Shown here: positions 44,370-52,259 of the stretch, piece after piece
How the letters are laid out: every line of letters begins with the position of its first letter
Numbering within the stretch: the stretch's first letter is position 1
Source of the DNA: Paenibacillus sonchi
GTDB taxonomy: Bacteria > Bacillota > Bacilli > Paenibacillales > Paenibacillaceae
NCBI RefSeq assembly: GCF_016772475.1
Contig: NZ_CP068595.1
Coordinates: 5,518,001 to 5,582,000 of the forward strand
Reading direction: 5' to 3'
Length of the DNA: 64,000 nt
Made by a program: the position numbers and the translations under genes
The notes under the pieces: model-generated
What the model was told of the DNA's origin: nothing
The model's input: the letters and a program-made list of their open reading frames with translations, nothing else
Database searches by the model: none

Positions 44370-44838
44370 TTGTTTAGACGGCGTTCCCCTTGAGCAATCA
44401 TCTGCGTTATACCTTTGATTACCATTTCCAGAAAATCAGAAACCAACTGTGTTTCTTTCTGATCCAAGCCTGCCATAAACTCCTGCCAAACCTCCCACAT
44501 GCATTCATGGTGCTTTTGATGCCCATCACAGATTCGTTCTCCTAAGGGGGTAAGCCGGGAAAAAACTTCCTTGCGGTTACCCTTTTTTTGTAAGACTCAA
44601 TCAGCTCTTTATCCAGCAGTTTCTTCGTACCTTGGCTAACCGCTCCGCTAGTCATTTCCGAATACGCGGCCAGTTCACTTACATTTGCTCCCTCCTGGGA
44701 CTTTACAGCCTCCAGCAGGTGGATCTCTGAATGGGACAGCAGGAAATCAACCCCATAGGACCAAGGCGTCTGTATCTCCTGAAGGAGTAGGTTCGCCATC
44801 TGATAAAATTTTTCCACTAAAATCTCATTATTTTCCAT
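44366..44838 (-). pseudogene. MarR-family regulator with one frameshift
   Basis: MarR winged helix: LLSHSEIHLLEAVKSQEGAN, SELAAYSEMTSGAVSQGTKK, then the wing is broken. Adding one base to the seven-T run at 44583-44589 restores ESYKKKGNRKEVFSRLTPLG and a full protein ending RRLNN at 44366. The promoter TTGACA/TATTAT with 17-nt spacing (44876-44848) places the transcript start only a few bases before ATG 44838, so the mRNA may be leaderless. It heads a MarR, TetR fragment, esterase operon. Confidence 0.72.
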
Positions 44839-44847
44839 AGTATCTAA

Positions 44848-44876
44848 ATAATATAGCAACTAAATGATTTTGTCAA
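44848..44876 (-). promoter_or_regulatory. Promoter of the marR-like operon
   Basis: On the minus strand TTGACA (44876-44871), 17-nt spacer, TATTAT (44853-44848). Confidence 0.65.
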
Positions 44877-45058
44877 TTAGTTTGGTCCTCCTTTGCGGGA
44901 AGTAATCTGTCTTCTAGCTTACATTTATCCAGTACGGTATGGATGTAAATTTGATCGTCTTCGCTTAAAACAAAATCGTTTGTAATATCTATAGCGAATT
45001 CAGTAGCAAGTAAATAGGTGAATGGAGTTAACTCGAAGACTGTCCTCATATCCCGCAT
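44873..45058 (-). CDS. Unrecognised 61-residue open frame
   Basis: An acidic 61-residue frame (ITNDFVLSEDDQIYIHTVLD is its most ordered stretch, followed by KCKLEDRLLPAKED). No ribosome site of note and no family recognised. It may be the tail of a lost gene. The stretch 45059-45213 beyond it has nothing to report. Confidence 0.25.
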   Translation of the reverse strand: MRDMRTVFELTPFTYLLATEFAIDITNDFVLSEDDQIYIHTVLDKCKLEDRLLPAKEDQTN

Positions 45059-45213
45059 ACCTGGCCGGATATCTTGGTGTGGCTCTCATGACGGGTTCAG
45101 ATCCTCCAAGCCACTATACTGTGGGTGATGCAATCCCCGCGGCGGGCAATTTCATAGCCCGCACTCCACCGCTCCTACTGAATATCCATTTTATTATATT
45201 TCCTGGAATTTAT

Positions 45214-45579
45214 TCAGCTCCGCTCCGGCTTCCATTCCAAGGCTAGTCGTCGCAAACGGACATTCCTTCGGAGGTGAAGCACATTTGGACGCCGCCCCCC
45301 TGCTGCTGCATAAGCGCTGGCCCCGAAGCCGATGGCTACTACGGAGAAGTCCGGGCTTGTATCCAACAGCTTCACTCCGAAGCCGTCGTATTGCAGCTCC
45401 TTGACGATGGCACCGTCCAGCCCCACCACCAGCTGCGGTGTCCCCACCGCGTCGGTGATCATATAGTAGCGCCGGTCCCCTTGTTCCAGACCCACGAGCA
45501 GACCATTCTCATCATAGAGATACGCTGTCGCTTCCCCCGATGGAGCGATGACCGTTGTAGGTAACAACGGAGCCAGCAT
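45214..45579 (-). pseudogene. RHS/YD-repeat protein fragment
   Basis: Reads YLYDENGLLVGLEQGDRRYY and TDAVGTPQLVVGLDGAIVKE then LQYDGFG, the classic RHS core just before the hypervariable C-terminal end. Both ends are lost: the left side has no upstream RHS sequence, and after DFSVV the expected IGFAGGLYD...GRWTARDP block is garbled. It is a remnant of a large wall- or toxin-associated RHS gene. Confidence 0.6.
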
Positions 45580-45808
45580 GTTGCGGGGGTGGTCCCTAAC
45601 TTATCCTCCCGTGCAATTCTTCGGCCCCCATGGACACCGTACACGAAAGCATCCTCTCCCTGCCGATTCAGATATGCGCCTCGCCCGGGAGCTCCAACTA
45701 CCCTTCACAGCCATATCCCACAGGACCCCAAGCGAAATCGCGGAGGAAGCCATTAAGCGCGGAGTGGTTTTATATGCCGTTTGGCAGCTATTAAACTATA
45801 ATCCTTAT

Positions 45809-46486
45809 TCAAAATCCCAAAGATTCACCAACGAGGATAACCTTTATTCTCCCCGCCGGTTTACACATTCTTGTTTGGACGATGTAAGAACAGATACAAT
45901 CATCTGTTTTACAATCTCCGCAAGCACCATTGATCAGGCAGGGCGTTTTTTGCGGCGAATGTAAAAATGGGTTGGACGAACACGAACAGCGGTATACATT
46001 AATGGGGGCCGCATATGTTCTGGCTCTTATAACTGCGTCTTCAGCGGTCTTGCAAACCTTATTCATCCCAACGACAGCAATAACACTTTTCGGTCCAAAG
46101 GTAATCGCCGCTGTTCGATTGCCCACACTATCTATATTGACCAATATGCCATCTTCGCTAACGGCGTTAAAGCTCGTTAAATAGGTGTCGCACAAAAGAG
46201 ATTGGCGCATGAGGTCATAACGTTCCTCCATTGTTTGCGCTTTATCACGATCAGTGATCATATAGCTGCCTTGATGTACTCGATTAAGAAGCCCGATTTC
46301 CTCAAGCGTAACTGACCCACCCCATGATACCGAAGAATGCTCCGGAATAAATGATAGTGCCTTTTCTACAGCTTCTATGGCGTTATCACAGTAATAAGCC
46401 TCAAACTTTCTGCTTTGCAGATTTTTAATAACCTTTGAGGCTAAAAGTCGATTTCTCGCTTTTATTGAATTTTCTTTCCCTTGCAT
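45809..46486 (-). CDS. LUD-domain protein (LutC/YkgG-like) with Cys-rich tail
   Basis: LUD (lactate utilisation, DUF162) domain protein of 225 residues: SSVSWGGSVTLEEIGLL, SVGNRTAAITFGPKSV and GMNKVCKTAEDAVIRART are characteristic. The C-terminal ~45 residues are cysteine-rich (CSCSSNPF, CGDCKTDDCIC) and may hold a metal cluster, as in stand-alone LUD proteins of anaerobes. GGAGGG precedes the ATG. It is divergent from a Crp/Fnr regulator. A part in lactate or related redox metabolism is suggested by family only. Confidence 0.82.
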   Translation of the reverse strand: MQGKENSIKARNRLLASKVIKNLQSRKFEAYYCDNAIEAVEKALSFIPEHSSVSWGGSVTLEEIGLLNRVHQGSYMITDRDKAQTMEERYDLMRQSLLCDTYLTSFNAVSEDGILVNIDSVGNRTAAITFGPKSVIAVVGMNKVCKTAEDAVIRARTYAAPINVYRCSCSSNPFLHSPQKTPCLINGACGDCKTDDCICSYIVQTRMCKPAGRIKVILVGESLGF

Positions 46487-46572
46487 TGTTTTCCCTCCAT
46501 TCTGACGTTAGAAAAGGTGACTAACTTCTTTTGTATTTACGATTAATATAGTATAGTAAAAAGAAAAAATAT

Positions 46573-46586
46573 GTTGCACATGCAAC
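46573..46586. promoter_or_regulatory. Palindromic operator candidate before the Crp/Fnr gene
   Basis: GTTGCA-CA-TGCAAC, a perfect 14-bp palindrome just upstream of the ribosome site of the regulator gene and downstream of its TATAGT box, fitting autoregulation. Confidence 0.5.
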
Positions 46587-46598
46587 GAGGAGCCTCTC

Positions 46599-47270
46599 AT
46601 GAACAACTTAGTTTCCCTATGTCAATCACGTTTATTTTCGGGGATTTCCCCAAATGATATTCCCAAAATGCTTAAATGTCTGTCAGCCACACGGAAAGAA
46701 TATGCAAAAGATGAGATGGTTGTCCGTGAGGGCGATTTAGTTGATGATGTCGGCATCATATTGCAGGGTAGCGCTCAAAGTACGAAATTGAGCGTCACGG
46801 GAAAACAAATTATTGTATCCCTCCATTATCCGGGTGGATATACCGCAGTTTTAACAGCGGCTAGCCGTGGAAGAAGATGCCCTATGTCAGTACAGGCAAT
46901 AGAACCACTTGAAGTTCTGTTTATTCCTATCAAAAGCATATTGAGCCGTTGTACGAAGTTATGTATGGCACACGAACAATTACTTGGCAATCTTTTTGAT
47001 AGTATTGCAGAACGAGCGTTAGAACTGCATGACCGAAATGATTGTCTGATTATGCCTACTATTCGGGATAAGGTCTTAACTTATTTAACAAGAGTTATGC
47101 GTGAAACTGGAACAGAAACTTTTACTATTCCTTTTGATAGAGAAGCGATGGCCGAGTATTTAGATGTAGATCGAAGTGCTTTATCCAGAGAGCTTTCATG
47201 GATGAAGCGGGACGGCTTGATTGACTTTTATAGAAACGAATTTAAGCTATTGCAAAAAGCAGTAGAATAA
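46599..47270 (+). CDS. Crp/Fnr-family transcriptional regulator
   Basis: Regulator of 223 residues with an N-terminal cyclic-nucleotide-binding-type beta-barrel (GDLVDDVGIILQGSAQ, about 47-62) and a C-terminal Crp helix-turn-helix (REAMAEYLDVDRSALSRELS). The cAMP-binding signature is not conserved, and several cysteines (Cys9, Cys27, Cys93, Cys118, Cys122) lie in the sensor part, so a redox or metal cue is possible. Divergent from the LUD gene, its likely target. Confidence 0.87.
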   Translation: MNNLVSLCQSRLFSGISPNDIPKMLKCLSATRKEYAKDEMVVREGDLVDDVGIILQGSAQSTKLSVTGKQIIVSLHYPGGYTAVLTAASRGRRCPMSVQAIEPLEVLFIPIKSILSRCTKLCMAHEQLLGNLFDSIAERALELHDRNDCLIMPTIRDKVLTYLTRVMRETGTETFTIPFDREAMAEYLDVDRSALSRELSWMKRDGLIDFYRNEFKLLQKAVE

Positions 47271-47520
47271 GCCTGCAGTTGTGGACCTAAAGACCTCCCG
47301 TTCACGCGCAATCGAGATTTACGGCCTCCTGCTCAAGTCCAGATACCCCATTTTTGCATGGATATCCCAGGTAATTCGAATCGATAGACCCATCGCTCCG
47401 GGGCTATGCCTTTTGTTATACTTCCAAGTGAGGTTTCAAACCTTCTAGAATCAGGAATTTAATCGCAGCAACCTTCATTTCGCACGTAAATTCAAAACCC
47501 GCACAGAGGAGCGCAAAGAC

Positions 47521-48264
47521 ATGAACTTTTTCAAAAAACTGTTTGGCGGCAATGAAATGGGCAAATCGGAAGACGGTACCACAATTTACGGCTATGACGC
47601 TCCGGATGAGCGGCAGGTTACGCCTCCCTCCGAAATTTTGTACATGGAAGAATTAAACGAACATTTTAATAAAGTCTTTCCAAACCGAGAAACCGGCGTG
47701 TTCCATGAACTGATTTCAGACATCGTACATATTGATGTGAACATTATGGAAGCTACACCTGATGAGCCATACCGAGTGCTGTACACCAATGGGATGAGCG
47801 ATCTGCCGATGACACTCCCACAGGAGATCCGTAAAGAGTACAAGCATCTTGAACGCACGGAGCTGATGATGTTTTTGCCGGCGGACTGGCCGCTTACGCA
47901 GAAGGATTTTGAAGCGGAGGAGAACTACTGGCCGATCCGGCTGATGAAGATGCTTGCCCGGTTCCCGCATATGTATCAGACGTGGCTTGGATACGGCCAT
48001 ACCATCCCCAACACGGAGGATTACGAGCCATATGCGCCTAACACTGAGCTGTCCGGCGCGATCCTGTTTGCTCTGCCGGAAGAGGTTAGCACAGTCCATA
48101 CGAAAGATGGCAATCAGGTTCAGGTTTATTTCCTGGTTCCGCTTTACCGGGAGGAAATGGAATTCAAACTGGAGTCCGGTATCGATGAACTGGTTGCCAA
48201 GCTGTCCGAGCTGCCCGGTGATTTCCTCGTTCTGAATCCGAATAGACCCAATGCTTGTAAATAA
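47521..48264 (+). CDS. Suppressor-of-fused (SUFU) domain protein
   Basis: Protein of 247 residues. The SUFU-like fold covers about 30-245 (VFHELISDIVHIDVNIM, RVLYTNGMSDLPM, LMMFLPADWPL, FLVPLYREEMEFKL). Bacterial SUFU proteins such as YqcF serve as immunity proteins to polymorphic toxins, or are orphan. GAGGAG precedes the ATG. No toxin gene adjoins it, though an RHS fragment lies about 2 kb upstream. The 47271-47520 gap before it holds nothing identifiable. Confidence 0.8.
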   Translation: MNFFKKLFGGNEMGKSEDGTTIYGYDAPDERQVTPPSEILYMEELNEHFNKVFPNRETGVFHELISDIVHIDVNIMEATPDEPYRVLYTNGMSDLPMTLPQEIRKEYKHLERTELMMFLPADWPLTQKDFEAEENYWPIRLMKMLARFPHMYQTWLGYGHTIPNTEDYEPYAPNTELSGAILFALPEEVSTVHTKDGNQVQVYFLVPLYREEMEFKLESGIDELVAKLSELPGDFLVLNPNRPNACK

Positions 48265-48295
48265 CTGCCCGGATTAACGGGTTTGAAACAGCTTT

Positions 48296-48345
48296 AAAAG
48301 GCTGAGCCTAAGTAATGGATATGACTTTGGGTTCAGCCTTTTTAT
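48296..48345 (+). terminator. Terminator of the SUFU gene
   Basis: AAAAGGCTGAGCCTA pairs with TGGGTTCAGCCTTTTT across a 17-nt loop. From here to 48580 nothing else is seen. Confidence 0.75.
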
Positions 48346-48580
48346 TAGAATGTAAATCCCACGTGTAGCTCTAGTGTATCAGAGCAGTCACTGCGGCAAA
48401 TTTGGACTTCCGGCAATGCTCTGTTCATAAGAAACCGCCCCTTTTCGATTTCCGTTACTCAGTGACTGAAAAGTATCTCTCCTCTAAAGATATTCGACTT
48501 CTCCCCTAGCTCACTAACTCCTTTGATCAGCTCTTCTACGCGCTTGGCTTAGTTTTAGATGATTATCTAATCGGCAATGG

Positions 48581-48620
48581 GACCAAGTTCTTGTCTTGAG
48601 AAAAGGACAAGAACTTGGTC
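48581..48620. repeat. Perfect 15-bp inverted repeat
   Basis: GACCAAGTTCTTGTC (48581-48595) and GACAAGAACTTGGTC (48606-48620) with a 10-bp loop. No T run on either side, so it is not a standard terminator. Confidence 0.6.
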
Positions 48621-48628
48621 CGTTAAAA

Positions 48629-48670
48629 CAGAAAACCCACGCTGGGCGCGGATTCTAATGGGATTATGTT
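48629..48670 (-). terminator. Terminator unit of the YesN operon, copy 1 of a dispersed repeat
   Basis: On the minus strand a GC stem (AATCCGCGC / ACGCTGGGTT-like, imperfect) runs into TTTTCTG, 75 bp after the yesN-like stop. The 42-bp unit recurs at 59439-59480 with about five differences, including the non-stem flank TTCTAATGGGANTATGTTC. Confidence 0.6.
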
Positions 48671-48744
48671 CATTAATAGATCTTTACCTTCTGCTTTGAC
48701 TGGAACATTGAAAAAAATTAATCGAAAAAGCTAAATATCAGGTG

Positions 48745-50283
48745 TTATCTCCGGTGGATCTTGATGAAATCACTAGTGGAAAGACCCGTCACCTCTTTGA
48801 ACACCTTGTAGAAATACTTGGGATCCGTGAACCCCAGCAGTGACGAAATTTCATATCCGCTCAATTCGCTCTGCATCAGCAACTCTTTGGCCCGGTTCAT
48901 CTTCTTCTCCCGGACATAAGCATTGAAGTTGTTGCCGACCTCCTTGGCAAACAGCAGGCTTAAGTACTCTGGGGTAATACGAAGCTTATCCGCCACCTCC
49001 AATTGTGTAATCCGCTCATGCAGGTGCAGATCAACGTAATGGATCACCCGCTTAATTACAGGGCTATATTCAAGCTTATAATCACGGACTGAATCCTGCA
49101 TTTCTGCATGCAGCTCCAGCAGGGTGCTGCTTAATTCGGACCAGGTCAGAGAATCCATCAGCTTGAGATATACCCTCCTGAGATTCAGCGTCTGTTCCCA
49201 CTTGAGAGAAGCTTTGTGAGCTGCGTTGACTATCGCGGAGCAGAACTGCACGAATGCATGAATGACATCTTCCGGATGGTATAGCTTTGATCTCCAGTAA
49301 TGCAGAAACTCCTGGCAAGTGGAGTACATTGTATTTAAATCTATAGCATGGATCTCCAGAATGATCTGTCGCTCAAGCTCAACCGGATAGCGGACAATCT
49401 GCGTCACCAGTGTCTGGATGCGCTCATGATCAATTACGATTTGATCGCCCAGCACAATCGACCATTGGAGGTCATTCTTCAGCTCAGTTAGCTGCATCCT
49501 GAAGCTTGTCATGTCCTCGCACTTAATAAATCCGCTGGCCATATTCGGCGGCGTCTGTTCTGCCATTAACATCTGCTTGATTACTCTGTAGAATTGATCA
49601 ATACTCTGCTGATCTGTTAATAACAGTAGATGCAGATGATCAGCTGGCAAAGCAAAAGTATAAACCGGCCCCTTCATCGTCTTATCCAGTTGGCTGTTCA
49701 GCAGTTTCTCCCACGATTGTTCAGCCTCATTACGCTTCTCATGCAAATATATAGCTGCAAGGTAGAACGGCTGGCGGATATTTAGGTTGTATTCCTTGAG
49801 CAGTCGTTCTGCAAGGACTTCCAGATTCACAGGGGCTCCGAGCAGAAGGCTGTTGAAGTAATAATCGAAGGGTGCGGCTCCCTCCTTTTGGGCTGTATCG
49901 AGGCTTCTCTGCAATTCGATGGACAACGAAAGTTCTGCCAGCACTCTGCGCAGCTCATTTTCCGTAAACGGTTTCAATAAATACTCCTGAACACCTGCAC
50001 TGATTGCCCGCTTTGCGTACTCGAACTCCGAATAGCCGCTTAGAATGACAGAGCGGTACTCGAAATGCTGCGCCTTCAGCTTCTCGAGCATTTCCAGACC
50101 GCTCATATCCGGCATCTTAATGTCGGTAATAATTAAGTCCGGCTGCAGTTCCAGAATGGTCCGCTCCCCGTCCGTGCCATTTTCCGCTTCGCCGACCACT
50201 TGATACCGCTCATTCATCTGTTCGATGAATTGAATAATTCCCCTGCGAAGGGTCGCCTCATCCTCAACAACAACAATCCTCAT
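48745..50283 (-). CDS. YesN-like response regulator with AraC output domain
   Basis: Response regulator of 512 residues. The receiver (about 1-120) has the acidic start VVVEDEATLRRG, phospho-acceptor Asp in DLIITDIKMPDMSG and Lys in YLLKPFTENE. A middle linker (about 130-390) resembles that of YesN. The AraC-type two-HTH domain ends the protein (RITQLEVADKLRITPEYLSL; YEISSLLGFTDPKYFYKVF). It lies 4 bp after the sensor kinase and should activate the sugar operon of which it is the last gene. Confidence 0.92.
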   Translation of the reverse strand: MRIVVVEDEATLRRGIIQFIEQMNERYQVVGEAENGTDGERTILELQPDLIITDIKMPDMSGLEMLEKLKAQHFEYRSVILSGYSEFEYAKRAISAGVQEYLLKPFTENELRRVLAELSLSIELQRSLDTAQKEGAAPFDYYFNSLLLGAPVNLEVLAERLLKEYNLNIRQPFYLAAIYLHEKRNEAEQSWEKLLNSQLDKTMKGPVYTFALPADHLHLLLLTDQQSIDQFYRVIKQMLMAEQTPPNMASGFIKCEDMTSFRMQLTELKNDLQWSIVLGDQIVIDHERIQTLVTQIVRYPVELERQIILEIHAIDLNTMYSTCQEFLHYWRSKLYHPEDVIHAFVQFCSAIVNAAHKASLKWEQTLNLRRVYLKLMDSLTWSELSSTLLELHAEMQDSVRDYKLEYSPVIKRVIHYVDLHLHERITQLEVADKLRITPEYLSLLFAKEVGNNFNAYVREKKMNRAKELLMQSELSGYEISSLLGFTDPKYFYKVFKEVTGLSTSDFIKIHRR

Positions 50284-50287
50284 TTCG

Positions 50288-52144
50288 TTAGTCCTCCCTC
50301 TTCAGGACATTGGGGATTTCTAACAGAACTTGCGTTCCTTCCCCTAATTGACTGGTAATATTCCAGCGGCAGTCCTGCCCGTAATAGAGTCTTAGACGGG
50401 TAAACACATTATGTATTCCCAGCCCGCCACCCTTCTTTTTTACCGTCTGTTCTTTGCAATTCAAGACTTGGGCAAGCTGCTCAGGAGTCATCCCCCGGCC
50501 ATTGTCTGTGATTCGAATCTGGATGCAGCTACTCTTGTAACCGCCGACAGTGACCGTAATAAGCCCACCGGTACGGCAGCCCTCCAGTCCATGCAGTATG
50601 GCATTCTCAATAAAGGGCTGAAGCAGCAGCTTGTAGATTTTGCAATCCACCACTGCCTCCTCTACTTCCAGGACACATTCGAAGGAATGCTCAAAGCGAA
50701 TTTGTTGTAAGTAAATATATTGCCGCAGCCACTCCATTTCCTTCCGTATAGGGACGATTTCATTGCTTGGGCTAATCGTGTATCGGAGTATTTGCGCCAG
50801 ATTCTTGAGCATGTGGCTGATCTTATATTGCTCATTCTCAATGGCGATCCAGTTAATCGTATCCAGAGTGTTGTACAGGAAATGAGGATTAATCTGCGCC
50901 TCTAGCGCTTTAATCTCAGCTTCTTTCTGCTGCCTTGCTGCAATCTTGACATCTTCCACCAATTCCTTAATCTGGCCGATCATGCTGTTAAAGCTAGAGG
51001 AGATTATGGCGATTTCGTCCTCCGTATGGAAGTTAAGCTGAATATCCAGATTCCCCCTTTTGGCAGAAGTCATGGCACGGACAATCGTTCGGAGCGAATG
51101 AGTGAATTTTCCGGAGAAATAGACGGCCAGCAGCAGCGAGAATACAATCGTCAGCACACCGATCATCAGATACAGACGCTGGTGGGATTGCATTTCACGG
51201 AACATCTCCTTTTTATCGGTAACGTTGACAAAGCTCCAGCCAAGTGTGCTGTCCATTTGTTTGTTCACCAGCACAGGTTTTTTGTTCCAGCGCTCAGCCC
51301 ATACACTTGATACGGTACTTCCGCTGGTGAGTTTAATGGCATGTTGATTCAAGAAATTTGTCTCCGGCTCACCGATCAATGTTTTCTCCGGGAAGGAGAT
51401 TACGGTCTGATTGTGGTCAACAATGTAATTGAATCCGCTGCCATTTAGATGCATATTCGCATAATTTACACCCTCGGACAGTACTTCTTCTTTCAGGCTA
51501 ATCACGATTACGCCGATTGTATTCTTATTCTGCCTTCCTATATCAAACATTCTTTTAGCCAGATGGAATAAATGTGTGGACTTCTCCCCGTACTGGTCAG
51601 CATATTCGGTCGGGAGGATCACCGTTTGATCGGTCTGCCCCGCCTGCTTATAGAATACCGTGTCCGTAATCTGCCCTCCGAATTTGGCCCAATAGTGCTG
51701 AGTGGCAAGTCCGGTTATCTTGTCATAGCATACGACTAACTCATTCGGCATGAGAATGGAAATGTTCGAGATTCCATCCTTGGAATTGGCCAGTATCCCC
51801 AGTTTTTCCCGCAGCTTGCCAAATGAGATGATCTGTTCATTGTCTGAACCATGTGTCATCTTCAGAGTCAGCTGAGTGATATCCTCGTCTGTGAAAATTT
51901 GATATAGCAGGTCATTATACGAGGCAATCTCCCATTCTACACTGCGGGCGGCCTGAATCAGATTTCCTTCCAGCAGCTCATTTATTTTGTGCTGCATCGA
52001 TCTGGCAGTGCTGGTGTATACAATAAACTGCACCACCATGAGCGGCAGGATGGCTGTGAACAGGAAGGAGAGAATCAGTTTACCTTTCAGACTCCGCTTG
52101 TAGCCTTTGAACATGCTTCTTATTAAACCAATCATTCTATTCAT
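50288..52144 (-). CDS. YesM-like sensor histidine kinase
   Basis: Membrane sensor kinase of 618 residues. TM1 (about 21-43) and TM2 (about 325-345) flank a ~280-residue extracellular dCache-like domain; HAMP (about 350-400) follows, then the His_kinase motif EAQINPHFLYNTLDTINW with the phosphorylated His, and an ATPase domain (ITDNGRGMTPEQL, GGGLGIHNVFTRL). The whole is typical of YesM/LytS-type kinases that read extracellular sugars or sugar-bound binding proteins. Encoded between the secreted hydrolase and the regulator. Confidence 0.92.
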   Translation of the reverse strand: MNRMIGLIRSMFKGYKRSLKGKLILSFLFTAILPLMVVQFIVYTSTARSMQHKINELLEGNLIQAARSVEWEIASYNDLLYQIFTDEDITQLTLKMTHGSDNEQIISFGKLREKLGILANSKDGISNISILMPNELVVCYDKITGLATQHYWAKFGGQITDTVFYKQAGQTDQTVILPTEYADQYGEKSTHLFHLAKRMFDIGRQNKNTIGVIVISLKEEVLSEGVNYANMHLNGSGFNYIVDHNQTVISFPEKTLIGEPETNFLNQHAIKLTSGSTVSSVWAERWNKKPVLVNKQMDSTLGWSFVNVTDKKEMFREMQSHQRLYLMIGVLTIVFSLLLAVYFSGKFTHSLRTIVRAMTSAKRGNLDIQLNFHTEDEIAIISSSFNSMIGQIKELVEDVKIAARQQKEAEIKALEAQINPHFLYNTLDTINWIAIENEQYKISHMLKNLAQILRYTISPSNEIVPIRKEMEWLRQYIYLQQIRFEHSFECVLEVEEAVVDCKIYKLLLQPFIENAILHGLEGCRTGGLITVTVGGYKSSCIQIRITDNGRGMTPEQLAQVLNCKEQTVKKKGGGLGIHNVFTRLRLYYGQDCRWNITSQLGEGTQVLLEIPNVLKRED

Positions 52145-52259
52145 TAATATCCCTCAGCGCGGTATCGTAATATTAGTCCGAATACAAATGATAGTAGACC
52201 ATATGTATGTTTGAACATACATATAGTCTACTCAACCTGAATGTTGATTAACTATGAAG

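Noticed and set aside
45600..45810. Plus-strand stretch reading HRTPSEIAEEAIKRGVV, reminiscent of the IS630 transposase helix-turn-helix
   Set aside because: Too short, with no DDE residues and no terminal repeats seen; the frame also runs antisense into the LUD gene.
38268..46486. Intact prophage or integrative element
   Set aside because: A recombinase is present, but there are no phage structural, replication or conjugation genes and no flanking attachment repeats that I could find.
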